Positions 51,369-61,430 are shown, numbered from the stretch's first letter. The stretch: 64,000 nucleotides of DNA from CAWJJM01 sp963843275 (GCA_963843275.1 CAWJJM010000009.1:186001-250000), one strand, 5' to 3'. Notes: generated from the sequence alone by a model not told the origin. A program made the numbers and translations.

Positions 51369-53406
51369 TCACTCCACGCGCTGCGCCACGCCGCCCCGGA
51401 CGGCGGCGTCGAGGAGGTCGGCGAGCTGCCGCTCGGCCTGGCGGCTCGCCGCCTCCTGCCGGTGCCCGAGCTCCTCCTGGCGGCGGCCGAGCTCCTCCTG
51501 CTGGCGGCCCAGGGCCTCCTGGCGGTGGCCGAGCTCCTCCTGCTGCCCGCCGAGGGCCTCCATCCGCTCGCCGAGGGCCTCCATGTCGGCCTCGATCCGC
51601 CGTCGCCGCGCGGTGACGGCGGCGCGCTCCGCCGCGTCGCGGGCGGCGGCCTCCTCGGCGACCAGGGTGGCGAGCTGGGCGCCGAGCGAGCCCATCTGGC
51701 CGCCGAGCTTGCCCTGCTCGGCCCCCAGCGAGCCCTGTTGCGCGCCGAGCTCGCCCTGGCGGCCGCCGAGCTCGCCCTGCTGCGCGCCGAGCTCGCCCTG
51801 CTGCGCGCCGAGCTCGAGCACGGGCTTCCACATCTCCCGGGCCCGCGCCAACGTCGCGGCGTCGCGCACCACGTACCCGGCGCCGCCGCGACGGAACCAG
51901 AGCAGCTCCTCGCCCGGCGAGCGTTGCTGGGCGCGGGCGGTGCGCACGTCGCTCGCCGACCCGCTCATCACCATCCGGTCGTCGCCCGCGAGCAGCACCC
52001 ACGGCTCGCCGTCGCGGCCGAGGCCGACCGAGGTCGAGGTCGAGGTCGGGGATGCCGGCGCGGCCGCCGGGGTGGAGTGCGGCCCGCCGGGCGGTGCGGC
52101 GGGCGCCGCGCCGGGCGGTGCCGGCAGCGCGGCCGGGGCGGGTCCGGTCGGTCGGGGCGGAGCCGGGGCGTCGGCGGGCGCCGCGGCTGTCGCGGTCGGA
52201 GCCGGGGAGGCCGCCGCCGAGGGGACCGCGACGGGGGAGGCGGGAGCGGACGGTGCGGGGTGCGGTGCGGGCGCCGGCCGGGCCGCCCTGGTCGGGGAGG
52301 CGGGGGGTGCGGCCGCGGGTCGCGGGGCCACCAGCCGCACCGGCGCCATCGCCAGCAGCACCGGCACGCCGGCGGCGACGGTGGTGGCGAGGAGGCGGCG
52401 GCGGCCGACGGGCGAAGGGTGTCCGAGCATCAGGAGTCTCCGTTTCAGGTGGTGCCGGGAGGACGCGGCGGCCGCGGCGGCGAGACCGGTCTCGCGCGGT
52501 GCCAGCCCCCAGCGGAGCAACAGGTCGCCGTAGTCCCGGGGCGCCGCCCCCAGGACCCGGAGCACCTCGGCGTCGCACGCCGCCTCGCGCGCCACGGCAT
52601 ACTCCCGGGCGGCGAAGGCGGCGAGCGGGTGGAAGAAGAAGATCTTGTGCGCCAGCGACGGGATCCAGCCCCACCAGAGGTCCCGCCGCCGGACGTGGGC
52701 CAGCTCGTGGCAGAGGACCATGGCGAGGTGCGCCTCGGGCAGCCGCGGCAGCGCCGCCTCCGGGAGCAGGATGCGCGGCCGCAGCGCTCCCACGAGCAGT
52801 GGGGTCGGCACGGCGGCGGCGAGCAGCGCCGGCGGGCGCAGGCCGAGGCGCCGGCACAGGTCGTGGTGCACCGCGAGGATCCGTGGATCGCGCACCGGGC
52901 GGGCGGAGCGCAGCGCCCGGCGGAGGCCGCGGGCCTGGCGCAGCGTCGCCGCGGCGGCGAGCGCCAGCCCGGCGGCCCACAGCAGCGCCAGCGCGGCGCC
53001 GGCCCGGGCCGGCGCGACGGCGGGGCGGGCCGGGGCGGTGCCCGCACCGGCGGCGCGGACCCGGGGGGCGGCCCCGTCCGCGGACCCCGCGCCCGCGAGG
53101 CCGGGGAGGGCCGCTACGCCGGCGGGGGCGCGGGCCGGTCGCCGGGCGCCGCCTGGCCCACCGATCGCCTCCCGGGCCGCCGCCCCCCAGGCGGCGACGG
53201 GGGCGGGAACCGACCGGCAGCTCGGCCGGCGCCCAGGCCGCCAGGCCGAGGAGGAGCCGCAGCGAGGCGGCCCACCACAGGGCGCAGCGGGCGGCGGCGG
53301 GGAGGTCGGGCAGGGCCCGGCCGACCGCGAACACCACGGCCACCGCCAGGCCTCCCGCCAGCGAGGCGCGGGCGAGGGCGGCGAGGATCTCGGGTGCGGC
53401 GCTCAT
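51369..53406 (-). CDS. BlaR1-like M56 metallopeptidase with heptad-repeat tail, one frameshift
   Basis: Reconstructed about 678 residues. The first frame holds two N-terminal helices (LAALARASLAGGLAVAVVFAVGRAL; CALWWAASLRLLLGLAAWAP). After a repairable one-base shift near 53200-53206 the second frame gives a further helix, then the peptidase core CHELAHVRRRDLWW (zinc HExxH, codons at 52695-52709), KIFFFHPLAAFAAREYAVAREAACDAEVL and a last membrane helix. Outside is a Pro/Ala-rich linker and a long run of seven-residue units. It should cleave or signal to the BlaI-type repressor encoded upstream, overlapping by ATGA. Unlike BlaR1 there is no penicillin-binding sensor domain. Confidence 0.82.
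51456..51820 (-). repeat. 21-nt/heptad tandem repeats in the M56 protein tail
   Basis: Two blocks of seven-codon repeats. Block one (about 51674-51818) encodes seven units of the form ELGAQQG with Leu, Gly and Gln fixed. Block two (about 51456-51565) encodes EELGHRQ/EALGRQQ units. A charged helix (about 51570-51670) joins them. The 21-nt unit is close to GAGCTCGCCCTGCTGCGCGCC as written on the plus strand. Confidence 0.8.
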
Positions 53407-53822
53407 CCGTCCTCCCGGTGGCGGGCCTGCAGGCGGGCGACGATCGACTCGAGCTCGGCGAGCTCCTCCTCGGTCACCGACTCCGCCTCCGCCAGGTACG
53501 CGGCGAAGGGGCTCAGGGATCCGCCGAGCGGGCCGGCGACGAAGCGCGCCACCACGCCGCGCATCAGCTCACGGGGGCTGGCCGGCGAGGAGTAGACGTA
53601 GACCCCCTCGACCCGCCGCCGCACCAGGTGGCCCTTGGCGCGCAGCCGCTCCATCATGGTCAGCACCGTCGAGCGGGCCAGGGCGCGCGCGGCGCCCCAC
53701 GCCTCGGCCGCCTCGCCGACGGTCGCTCCGTCGCGGTCGGCCAGCCACTGCAGCAACGCGAGCTCCTGGTCCCCGATCGACGTCCTCGCCACGGCACGTC
53801 CTCCCGCGGTTGGTGATGACAT
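53403..53822 (-). CDS. BlaI/MecI-family transcriptional repressor
   Basis: 139-residue winged-helix repressor: IGDQELALLQWLADRDGATVGEAAEAW, RSTVLTMMERLRAKGHLVRRRVEGVYVYSS and a C-terminal dimer/cleavage helix (VTEEELAELESIVARLQ). The recognition helix STVLTMMERLRAKG is typical. It overlaps the M56 gene (ATGA), giving the standard repressor-protease pair. Two operator-like dyads flank its promoter, so it is probably autoregulated. Confidence 0.94.
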   Translation of the reverse strand: MSSPTAGGRAVARTSIGDQELALLQWLADRDGATVGEAAEAWGAARALARSTVLTMMERLRAKGHLVRRRVEGVYVYSSPASPRELMRGVVARFVAGPLGGSLSPFAAYLAEAESVTEEELAELESIVARLQARHREDG

Positions 53823-53869
53823 GTGTCGTCAAGGCGCAGGATACTCGTGCCGACATCTGTCGTCAAGGC
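53818..53869 (-). promoter_or_regulatory. blaI promoter with two operator dyads
   Basis: Minus-strand TTGACG (53866-53861), 17-base spacer, TATCCT (53843-53838). Two near-identical 18-bp direct repeats (53818-53835 and 53852-53869, 34 bp apart, one mismatch) each contain a GACA-NN-TGTC dyad. One lies in the -35/-10 spacer and the other on the start codon, so two repressor dimers could block the promoter. The divergent SRPBCC gene could share this control. Confidence 0.75.
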
Positions 53870-53911
53870 TTCGGTAAGATCGTGGGTCCACACCGGGTCA
53901 GGAGGTGGAGG

Positions 53912-54385
53912 ATGTCGACCGCGCTTGAGCCGCCGGCGGGCGGCGGTCGCCGCAGCCAGGAGCACGAGGTGCTGCTGCCGGCCAACCCCGAGGAGGTCTT
54001 CGCGCTGCTCCACACCCCGAGCGCGATCCGCGCCTGGTGGTCGGCGGCCCGCGCCGTGGTCGTGCCGCGCGAGGGCGGCCTGTGGGTGGTGGCGTGGGGG
54101 GACGACGAGGATCGGCCGGAGGTCGTGGCGCGGGCGACGCTGCTGGTCTTCGATCCGCCGCGCCGGATGCTGCTGGGCGATTTCGACTACGCGGCCGGGG
54201 ACCCGCTGCCGTTCGCGGCCGACCTGTCGGTCGAGTTCGAGGTCGAGCCGACCGCCGGCGGCACCCGCCTGCGGGTGCTCCACGAGGGGTTCCCCGAGGC
54301 GCCGTCGGCGGACGCCTTCTTCGCCGCCTGCGAGGCGGGCTGGCGCGACACCCTGCGCGGCATCGACGCCTTCCTGCGGCGCTAG
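53912..54385 (+). CDS. SRPBCC/AHSA1-like protein
   Basis: 157-residue START-like protein: EHEVLLPANPEEVFALLHTPSAIRAWWSAARAVVVPREGGLW, LVFDPPRRMLLGDFDY and TRLRVLHEGFPEAPSADAFF, then GWRDTLRGIDAFL, which are hallmarks of the activator-of-Hsp90-type (AHSA1) SRPBCC subfamily. Ligand unknown. ATG 53912 follows GGAGGTGGAG. It is divergent from the blaI gene, and in many bacteria AHSA1 genes sit with small repressors. Confidence 0.88.
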   Translation: MSTALEPPAGGGRRSQEHEVLLPANPEEVFALLHTPSAIRAWWSAARAVVVPREGGLWVVAWGDDEDRPEVVARATLLVFDPPRRMLLGDFDYAAGDPLPFAADLSVEFEVEPTAGGTRLRVLHEGFPEAPSADAFFAACEAGWRDTLRGIDAFLRR

Positions 54386-54394
54386 ACGGCGGCG

Positions 54395-54408
54395 GCGGGC
54401 GCGCCCGC
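54395..54408. terminator. Palindromic hairpin between convergent genes
   Basis: GCGGGCGCGCCCGC is a perfect 14-bp palindrome in the 60-base gap between the convergent SRPBCC and PPC genes. The same gap has CTGCGGCGACCT, shared with the 160-bp repeats near the left edge. No T-run. Confidence 0.3.
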
Positions 54409-54445
54409 GGCGTCGCCGCCCGCTCGGGGCGCCTGCGGCGACCTC

Positions 54446-54880
54446 CTAGCCGAGGTCGAGCAGCGGCAGGCCGGTCGCCGCGTCGGTGGTGCGGCGCAGG
54501 TGGCCGGGGGACTCGACCAGCACCACCTCGAGGGTGGGGCGCACCCGCCCGGCGAGGAGGTGGCCGCCGAGCGCCGTACCGTCCCGGCGGGCGACGACGC
54601 AGTGGGCGTGGACCTTGGGGCCGTCGGGAGCCAGGGCGACGTTGCCCACCAGCGACACCACCTCGACCTGCTCGTCGACCTCGATCGGCCGGTACTCGCG
54701 GGCCTCGAGGTCGAACCAGGCGAGGGTGGCGCTCTCGAAAGCGCCGATGGCGGTGAGGCGGGCCCCGCTGAGGCGCTGCCAGCTCGCCACCCGGCCGAGG
54801 CCTTCGATCGCCTCGTCGCCGGGCGCGAAGACCACGGCCCAGGTGCGCTCCGGTCCGTCGTTGAGCAGGCGGATCTTCAT
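54446..54880 (-). CDS. PPC (DUF296) domain protein
   Basis: 144-residue PPC/DUF296 protein: YAVVF-type start (ERTWAVVFAPGDEAIEGL), LTAIGAFESATLAWFDLEAREY, then GNVALAPDGPKVHAHCVVARRDGTALGGHLLAGRV, the family core with conserved His residues that bind metal in structures. Function in bacteria is unknown. It follows the FAD/Fe-S gene by four bases, so it is likely last in that operon. Confidence 0.92.
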   Translation of the reverse strand: MKIRLLNDGPERTWAVVFAPGDEAIEGLGRVASWQRLSGARLTAIGAFESATLAWFDLEAREYRPIEVDEQVEVVSLVGNVALAPDGPKVHAHCVVARRDGTALGGHLLAGRVRPTLEVVLVESPGHLRRTTDAATGLPLLDLG

Positions 54881-54884
54881 CGCC

Positions 54885-57800
54885 CTACTCCTGCTCCTCC
54901 TGCTTCACGGCCGCCAGGTCGCCCGTCTCCGCGTCCTCCCAGGCGCTGTCGTCGGCGCGGTCGGGGGAGCCGACCCGGGCGCCTCCACCCCCCGACCTCC
55001 CGGCGCCGCCGGCGCGGGGAGGCTCGGCGGCCGGCACCGCTGCGGCGCTCCGGGTGCCGGCGGGACGCGCCGCGCCGTTGCCGGGGTCCGCCGCCCGGTC
55101 GCGCCGTCGCCGGAGAGCGAGGCCGGTCGCCAGCGCCCCGGCGGCGGCGGCGACCGCGGCGAGCACCGGCACGGTCGGCGACAGGCCGCTCTCGACGCGG
55201 CCGCGCACGTAGTCGCGCTCCGGCCGCTCGCCCGGCGGTCCGCCGGCGCCCTCCCGGTAGGCCATCTGGAGCACCTGTGCCAGGTGCAGCGCGCGGCGCT
55301 CGGTGCCCTCGTGGATCTGGTGGCGGCAGGAGAAGCCGTCGCTGATCACCAGGTCGCGCTCGCCCATGCCGCCGACCGCGGGGAAGAGCACCCGCTCGCC
55401 GGCCGCCATCGACAGGTCGTACTTGCCCTCCTCGAAGCCGAAGGAGCCGGCGAGCCCGCAACAGCCGGTGGCCGGAGCCTCGAGCTCGAGCCCCATCCGC
55501 TCGAGCAGGGCCTTGTCGGCGTCGATCCCCATCACCGACTTGTGGTGGCAGTGGCCGTGGAAGAGCGCCCTGCGCGCCAGCCGCGGCGGGGTGAAGCCCT
55601 CGGTGTCGCCGAGCAGCTCGGCCAGTGTCCTCGTCTGGCGCACCAGCCGCTTGGCGTGCTGGTCGTGGGGCAGCATCTGCGACAGCTCGTCGCGGAAGGT
55701 CGCGGCGCAGGACGGTTCGGGCACCACCATCGGCACGCCGGCCTCGATCTCCGGCGCCAGCTCGTCGAGGATCTCCTCGAGCTGGCGCTTCGCCTGGTCG
55801 AGCCAGCCGTAGTCGTAGAGCGGCCGGCCGCAGCACAGGGACTTGCGGGGGATCGCCACCTCGTAGCCGGCGCGCTCGAGAACCTCGACCATCGCCACCG
55901 CGGTCTCCGGGTGGAAGAAGTTGTTGAAGGTGTCGGGGAACAGCAGCACCCGGCGGTCGCGGCCGCGGGCGAAGCCGTCGCGTCCGGCGCCGGCCCCCAC
56001 CCGCAGGTGACGCGGGCGGTTCTCGGCGAACCAGTCGCGGAAGGTCCAGGTGGCGAAGGGGGGCATCTCGCGCCGCGCGTCGATGCCCCCGAGGCGCTTG
56101 ATGGCGTCGGCGAGGCCGGGCGTGTGGGTCGCCAGGTTGACCAGCCGCGGCGCCTTCGACGCCAGCCGCGCCCACCAGGTGATCAGGCCCATCGAGTAGG
56201 CGTACATCGGCCGCGGCCGGTGCGCGTAGTAGTGCGACAGGAACTCCGCCTTGTAGGTCGCCATGTCCACGTTCACCGGGCAGTCCGCCTTGCACCCCTT
56301 GCAGGCCAGGCAGAGGTCGAGGGCCTCCTTGACCTCCTCGCTCTTCCACCCGCCGGTGACGAGGTCGCCGGTGAGCATCTCGTGGAGCAGGTGGGCGCGG
56401 CCGCGGGTGGAGTGCATCTCCTCGCGGGTCACCATGTAGCTCGGGCACATGGTGCCGCCCCCCTCCCGCCGGCACTTGCCGACGCCGACGCAGCGCAGCG
56501 TGGCCCGGGCGAAGCTGAAGTCGTCGTCGACGAACTGGAAGTGGGTGTCGGGGTCGGCGGGGCGGTAGTCCGTGCCCAGCCGGAGATTCGAAGCGATCGG
56601 ATAGGGGTCGACGACCTTGCCCGGGTTCATGCGGCCGCCCGGATCCCAGATGCCCTTGAACTCGCGGAAGGCCCGGCAGAGCTCCTCGCCGTACATCTTC
56701 GGCAGCAGCTCGGCGCGGCTCTGCCCGTCGCCGTGCTCGCCCGAGAGCGAGCCGCCGTAGCGCACGACCAGGTCGGCGGCCGCGTCGACGTAGGCGAGGT
56801 AGTTGTCGATGCCCGCCCGGGTGCGCAGGTCGAAGTCCTGGCGCGTATGCAGGCAGCCCTGGCCGAAGTGGCCGTAGAACGACCCGTGCAGGCCGTGCTC
56901 GTCGAGCAGCCGGCGGAGATCGCGCATGTAGTCGCCGAGCTTCTCCGGCGGCACCGCGGAGTCCTCCCACCCGGGCCAGGTGTCGCCCTGACCCGGCACC
57001 CGGGCGGTGGCCCCCAGCCCCGATTCGCGGATCTCCCAGACCTTCGCCTGGCGGTCCTCGTCGGGGAACACCTTGACCGAGACCACGCTCGCCTTCGGTT
57101 CCATCTTCGCGGCGAAGCTCTCGGCCTTCTCGACCGCCTCGGCCGCGGAGTCGCCGCCGAACTCGACCAGCAGCCAGCCGCCGCCGTCGGGGAGCAGCTC
57201 GAGGTCGGCCGGGTGCATGTGCTTCTTGCGCTGGTCCTCGATCAGCCGGCTGTCGAGGCCCTCGCAGGCCATCGGGCCGGCGTCGAGGACCTCCATCACG
57301 TGGTCGGCGGCCTGGTAGGCGTCCTCGTAGGAGACCGTGACGAGGACCCGGTGTGCCGGCCAGGGGATGAGGTCCAGCGTCGCCTCGAGCACGGTGACGC
57401 AGGTGCCCTCGGTGCCGACCAGCGCGCGCGCCACCTGGAAGCCGTTCTCGGGCAGGAGCTGGTCGAGGTTGTAGCCCGATACCCGGCGCGGGATGTCCGG
57501 GTAGCGCTCGCGGATGAGCGCCGCGTAGTGGTCGCGGAGCTGGCGCAGGGCGAGGTAGATCTCGCCGCGCCGGCCGCCGCCGGCGACGATCTCGTTGAGC
57601 TCGCGCTCGCTGGTGGGACCGACGGTGAGCCGCAGGCCGTCGTAGGTCAGCACCTCGAGCGAGTGGACGTTGTCGGCGGTGCGGCCGTTCATCACCGAGT
57701 GCGGCTCCGCAGGAGTTGTTGCCGATCATCCCGCCGAGGCAGCAGTGGTCGTGGGTGGCGGGGTCGGCGGAGAACGACAGCCCGTGCTCGTTCGCCTCGC

Positions 57801-58227
57801 GGCGCAGGGTGTCGAGCACGCAGCCCGGCTCGACGCGGGCGCGCCGGGCGTCGGCGTCGATCGAGAGGACGTGGTTCATGTGGCGGGAGAAGTCGAAGAC
57901 CACCGCGTGGTTGCAGCACTGGCCGGCGAGCGAGGTGCCGCCGCCGCGGCCGAGCAGCGGCGCCCCGTGGGCCCGGCACAGCGCCACCGCGCGCTCCACG
58001 TCCCGCTTCGAGCGCGGCATCACCACCCCGATCGGTGCCTGGTGGTAGTTCGAGCCGTCGACCGCGTAGAGCCCGCGGTGGGCGGTGTCGAAGCGCACGT
58101 CGCCTTCGATCGCGGCGGCGAGCTCCCGCCCCAGCGCCCGGGCGTTGCCCTTCCACCGGCCCGTCGCCGGGTCGGAGGTCCAGCCGGGGAAGAGGGGCTC
58201 GCGGGTGACGTCGACGGCTCGTGGCAT
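54885..58227 (-). CDS. FAD-linked oxidase/Fe-S (GlcD-GlpC type) dehydrogenase, one frameshift
   Basis: Reconstructed about 1113 residues. N-terminal FAD_binding_4 domain (LLGRGGGTSLAGQ, GMIGNNSCG), FAD-oxidase C domain, then a 4Fe-4S unit (CLACKGCKADCP) and two CCG cysteine-rich domains (SLCCGRPLYDYG; ATGCCGLAGSFG). Such fusions oxidise D-2-hydroxyacids (lactate, glycolate or 2-hydroxyglutarate). Unusually it ends with a transmembrane helix (VPVLAAVAAAAGALATGLAL) and a disordered acidic tail. The frame changes near 57702-57710 and is repaired by removing one base. ATG 58227 follows AAGGACC. It lies in the same strand run as the dehydratase and ThDP genes. Confidence 0.85.
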
Positions 58228-58332
58228 GGAGGCGGGGTCCTTTCGTTCGCTGGGTCGTGCGCGGTCGGGGTGGCGGTCTCTCCTGCCTGCCATGCGCAGC
58301 GCGTGCCGGCGGGCACGGCCGCGCCGGGACGC

Positions 58333-59441
58333 TCAGCCGCCCGCGGCGCCGTAGACGCGGTAGGGCTCGGCGTCGGCGCGCTTGAAGGTCAGGCCGTTGC
58401 CCGGCGCGGCGCGGTCCGGGCGCAGCGCTCCGCCGACCAGCTCCGGGCGGCCGTCGAAGAGCATCTCCTCGAGCCGCACGTGGTCGTGGAAGTACTCGAT
58501 GTGGCGCACCGGACGCGCGCGCAGCAGACGTGGGTGTGGAGCGAGGGGGCGGTGTGCGCCGAGGCCGGCAGCGAGCGCGCCCGGCACAGCTCGACGGCGC
58601 GGCTGAAGCCGGTGAGGCCGCCGCAACGGGTGGCGTCGGGCTGCAGGACGTCGACCGCGCCGGCGTCGAGGAGCCGGCGGAAGTCGAAGACGCTCCAGCC
58701 GTACTCGCCGGAGGTGATCTCCATCCCCGGCGGCGCCGTGTCGCGCACCAGGCGCAGCCCCTCGAGGTCGTCCGAGGACACCGGCTCCTCGAACCAGCGG
58801 ACACCGTAGTCGGCGAACTGGTAGGCCTTGTCGACCGCCTGTTTGCGGTCGTAGGCGCCGTTGGCGTCGACGAACAGCTCCGCCTCGGGGCCGATGGCGC
58901 GGCGGGCGGCGGCCACCCGGGAGACGTCCTCGGAGGGCTCGCGTCCCACCTTCATCTTCACCCGCGGGATGCCGCGCTCGACCCACCCCGAGAGCTGCTC
59001 GCGGAGCTGGTCGACGCCGTAGGAGGTGAACCCTCCCGAGCCGTAGACGTCGACCGCCTCGCGCACGGGGCCGAGGAGATCGACCAGCGACACGCCGAGC
59101 AGCCGCGCCTTGAGGTCCCACAGCGCGTTGTCGACCGCGGACAACGCCTGCGCCCCCAGACCCGTCTGCCCGAGGTTGCGCACCGCGACGTGCATCCGCT
59201 CCCACAGCGCCCCCACCGCCAGTGGATCGCCGCCCTCGACCAGTCCGCGGAGCTTGCCGTCGATCAGCCGGGCGGCGGCGGCGTGGGAGTAGGTGTAGCC
59301 GAGGCCGGTGCGGCCGCCGGCCGACACCTCGACCAGCACCAGGGTGGTCGAGTCCCACTCCAGCGTGCCGTCGGACTCGTGGGGCTGGTCGGTGGGGACC
59401 TCGAACGCCCCCACCGCGAGCCGGTCGATCGGGTCGGCCAT
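58333..59441 (-). CDS. Enolase-superfamily sugar-acid dehydratase-like protein, one frameshift
   Basis: Reconstructed about 369 residues, mandelate racemase/muconate-lactonizing subgroup. N-terminal capping domain, then barrel residues: VKMKVG (Lys162, Lys164), DANGAYD (Asp192), EEPVSSDD (Glu218), SGEYGWS (Glu246) and His296/302 in SAHTAPSLHTH. These are the metal ligands and acid/base residues of acid-sugar dehydratases. The frame breaks near 58513-58525; restoring one base gives VRHIEYFHDHVRLEEMLFDG and the normal ending. The ThDP gene stop is four bases upstream. Confidence 0.85.
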
Positions 59442-59445
59442 CGGC

Positions 59446-61236
59446 TCAGCTCTTGGTGTGGACGAACTCTTCGAGCTTGCCCTTGAAGCTCTCTTTGACG
59501 ATCTCGTAGGCGTCGGGATCGCCCTTCACCAGCGACGAGAACAGCGACTTCGCCTGCTCGTAGCGGATGTGGGGCGGCAGCGGCGGCACCTCGGGATCGG
59601 TGACGGCGTCGATCACCACGGGCCGGTCGGCCGCCAGGGCCTCGTCCCAGCCCGGGGCGACGTCGTCGGCCGAGTCCATGCGGATCGACCGCAGGCCGCA
59701 CAGCTCGGCGTAGCGGGCGAAGTTGAAGGTCGGCAGAGTCTGGCTCGCCTCGAACTTCGGGTCCCCCTCCATCGCCCGCATCTCCCAGGTCACCTGGTTG
59801 AGGTCGGAGTTGTTGAGCACCAGGAAGATGAGCCGTGGGTCGCTCCACCGCTTCCAGTAGCGCGCCACGGTGAGCATCTCGTTCATCCCGTTCATGGTGA
59901 AGGCGCCGTCGCCGACCAGGGCGATCACCACCTTGTCGGGGTGGGCGAACTTGGCGGCGATGGCGTAGGGCGTGCCGGGGCCCATGGTGGCGAGGTTGCC
60001 CGACAGGGAGCAGCGCATGCCGCGGCGGATCTTCAGGTCGCGGGCGTACCAGTTGGCCGACGAGCCCGAGTCGCAGGTGACGATGCAGTCGTCGGGCAGC
60101 CGCGACGACAGCTCCCAGAACACCCGTTGCGGGTTGAGCGGGTCCGCGTCCTGGTGGGCGCGCCCCTCGACCACCTTCCACCACTTGCGGACCTCGCCCT
60201 CGATGTCGTCGCGGAACGAGCGGTCGGCCTTCCGGTCGATCAGCGGCAGCAGCGCCCGCAGCGTCTCGCGGGCGTCGCCGACCAGGTTGACCTCCATCGG
60301 GTAGCGCAGCCCGATCATCTTCGCTTCGAGGTCGATCTGCACCCCGCGGGCCTGGTCGAACTCCGGCAGCCAGTCGCTGTACGGGAACGACGACCCCACC
60401 ATCAGCAGGGTGTCGCACTCCATCATCATCTCGTAGCTCGGGCGGGTGCCGAGCAACCCGATGGAGCCGGTGACGAACGGCAGGTCGTCGGGAAGGACGT
60501 CCTTGCCGAGCAGCGCCTTGGCCACCCCGGCGCCCAGCTTGTCGGCCATCTCCACCAGCTCGTCGTGGGCGCCGCGGGCGCCCTGACCGACCAGCATCGC
60601 CACCTTCTTCCCCGCGTTGAGCACGTCGGCGGCGCGCTCGAGGTCGGGCGCCGGGGGCAGCACCCGCGGTGCCGAGTAGCCGACGCTGGTCGGGTTGACC
60701 TTGAACTCGCGCGGCGGCATCGGCACCGCGTCGGCCTCCTGGACGTCGGTGGGGAAGATGATGCAGGTCACGCTGCGCGACGACTTCGCGATGCGCACCG
60801 CGCGGTCCACGAGCGCCCGCGCCTGCGTCGGGTCCATGCACACCTGCACGTACTCGCTGGCGACGTCCTTGAAGAGCGTGGTGAGGTCGACCTCCTGCTG
60901 CTGGTGGCCGCCGAGGGCGCGGCGCGGCTGCTGGCCGACGATCGCCACCACCGGCTGGTGGTCCATCTTGGCGTCGTAGAGGCCGTTGAGCAGGTGGATC
61001 GCGCCCGGGCCGCTGGTCGCCAGGCACACGCCCACCTCGCCGGTGAACTTGGCGTGGCCGGAGGCCATGAAGGCCGCCATCTCCTCGTGGCGAGCCTGGA
61101 TGAACTCCGGGTCACCGTCGGCCCGGCTCAGCGCACCCATGATGGCGTTGATGCCGTCGCCGGGGTAGCCGTAGATGCGGTGGATGCCCCACTCGCGGAG
61201 GCGTTCGAGGAGGAAGTCGGCGGTGGTCTGGGCCAT
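59446..61236 (-). CDS. ThDP-dependent pyruvate oxidase-like enzyme
   Basis: 596-residue thiamine-diphosphate enzyme of the acetolactate synthase/pyruvate oxidase superfamily. PYR domain: YGYPGDGINAIMGAL and RHEEMAAF with the activating Glu51; central domain LLVGQGARGAHDEL; PP domain VALVGDGAFTMNGMNE with ThDP/Mg motif GDG...NN ending LNNSDLNQVTWEM. The closest described types are pyruvate dehydrogenase (quinone) PoxB and pyruvate oxidase; FAD use is likely but the membrane-binding tail is not clear. ATG 61236 follows AAGGAGC. First gene of the apparent four-gene run. Confidence 0.9.
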   Translation of the reverse strand: MAQTTADFLLERLREWGIHRIYGYPGDGINAIMGALSRADGDPEFIQARHEEMAAFMASGHAKFTGEVGVCLATSGPGAIHLLNGLYDAKMDHQPVVAIVGQQPRRALGGHQQQEVDLTTLFKDVASEYVQVCMDPTQARALVDRAVRIAKSSRSVTCIIFPTDVQEADAVPMPPREFKVNPTSVGYSAPRVLPPAPDLERAADVLNAGKKVAMLVGQGARGAHDELVEMADKLGAGVAKALLGKDVLPDDLPFVTGSIGLLGTRPSYEMMMECDTLLMVGSSFPYSDWLPEFDQARGVQIDLEAKMIGLRYPMEVNLVGDARETLRALLPLIDRKADRSFRDDIEGEVRKWWKVVEGRAHQDADPLNPQRVFWELSSRLPDDCIVTCDSGSSANWYARDLKIRRGMRCSLSGNLATMGPGTPYAIAAKFAHPDKVVIALVGDGAFTMNGMNEMLTVARYWKRWSDPRLIFLVLNNSDLNQVTWEMRAMEGDPKFEASQTLPTFNFARYAELCGLRSIRMDSADDVAPGWDEALAADRPVVIDAVTDPEVPPLPPHIRYEQAKSLFSSLVKGDPDAYEIVKESFKGKLEEFVHTKS

Positions 61237-61430
61237 GGGGAGCTCCTTCGACTGGCGGAAGAACGGGTTGTCGTTCACTGCGGCCCGCGGCGCGCGGGCG
61301 CCACTCGAAGGAGATTGCAAGACGGGTTCCGAGATCCTCGCGGCGGGGCGGCGGGCCGGCCTCCGCCACCGGTCGGGCGGTGCGGCGGCAGCGGTGCCGG
61401 CGGATGCCGTGGCGCCCTCGCCGCCGGCCG

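Noticed and set aside
61278..61280. In-frame GTG upstream of the ThDP gene as start
   Set aside because: The added VNDNPFFRQSKELP stretch has no ribosome site in front, whereas ATG 61236 has AAGGAGC.
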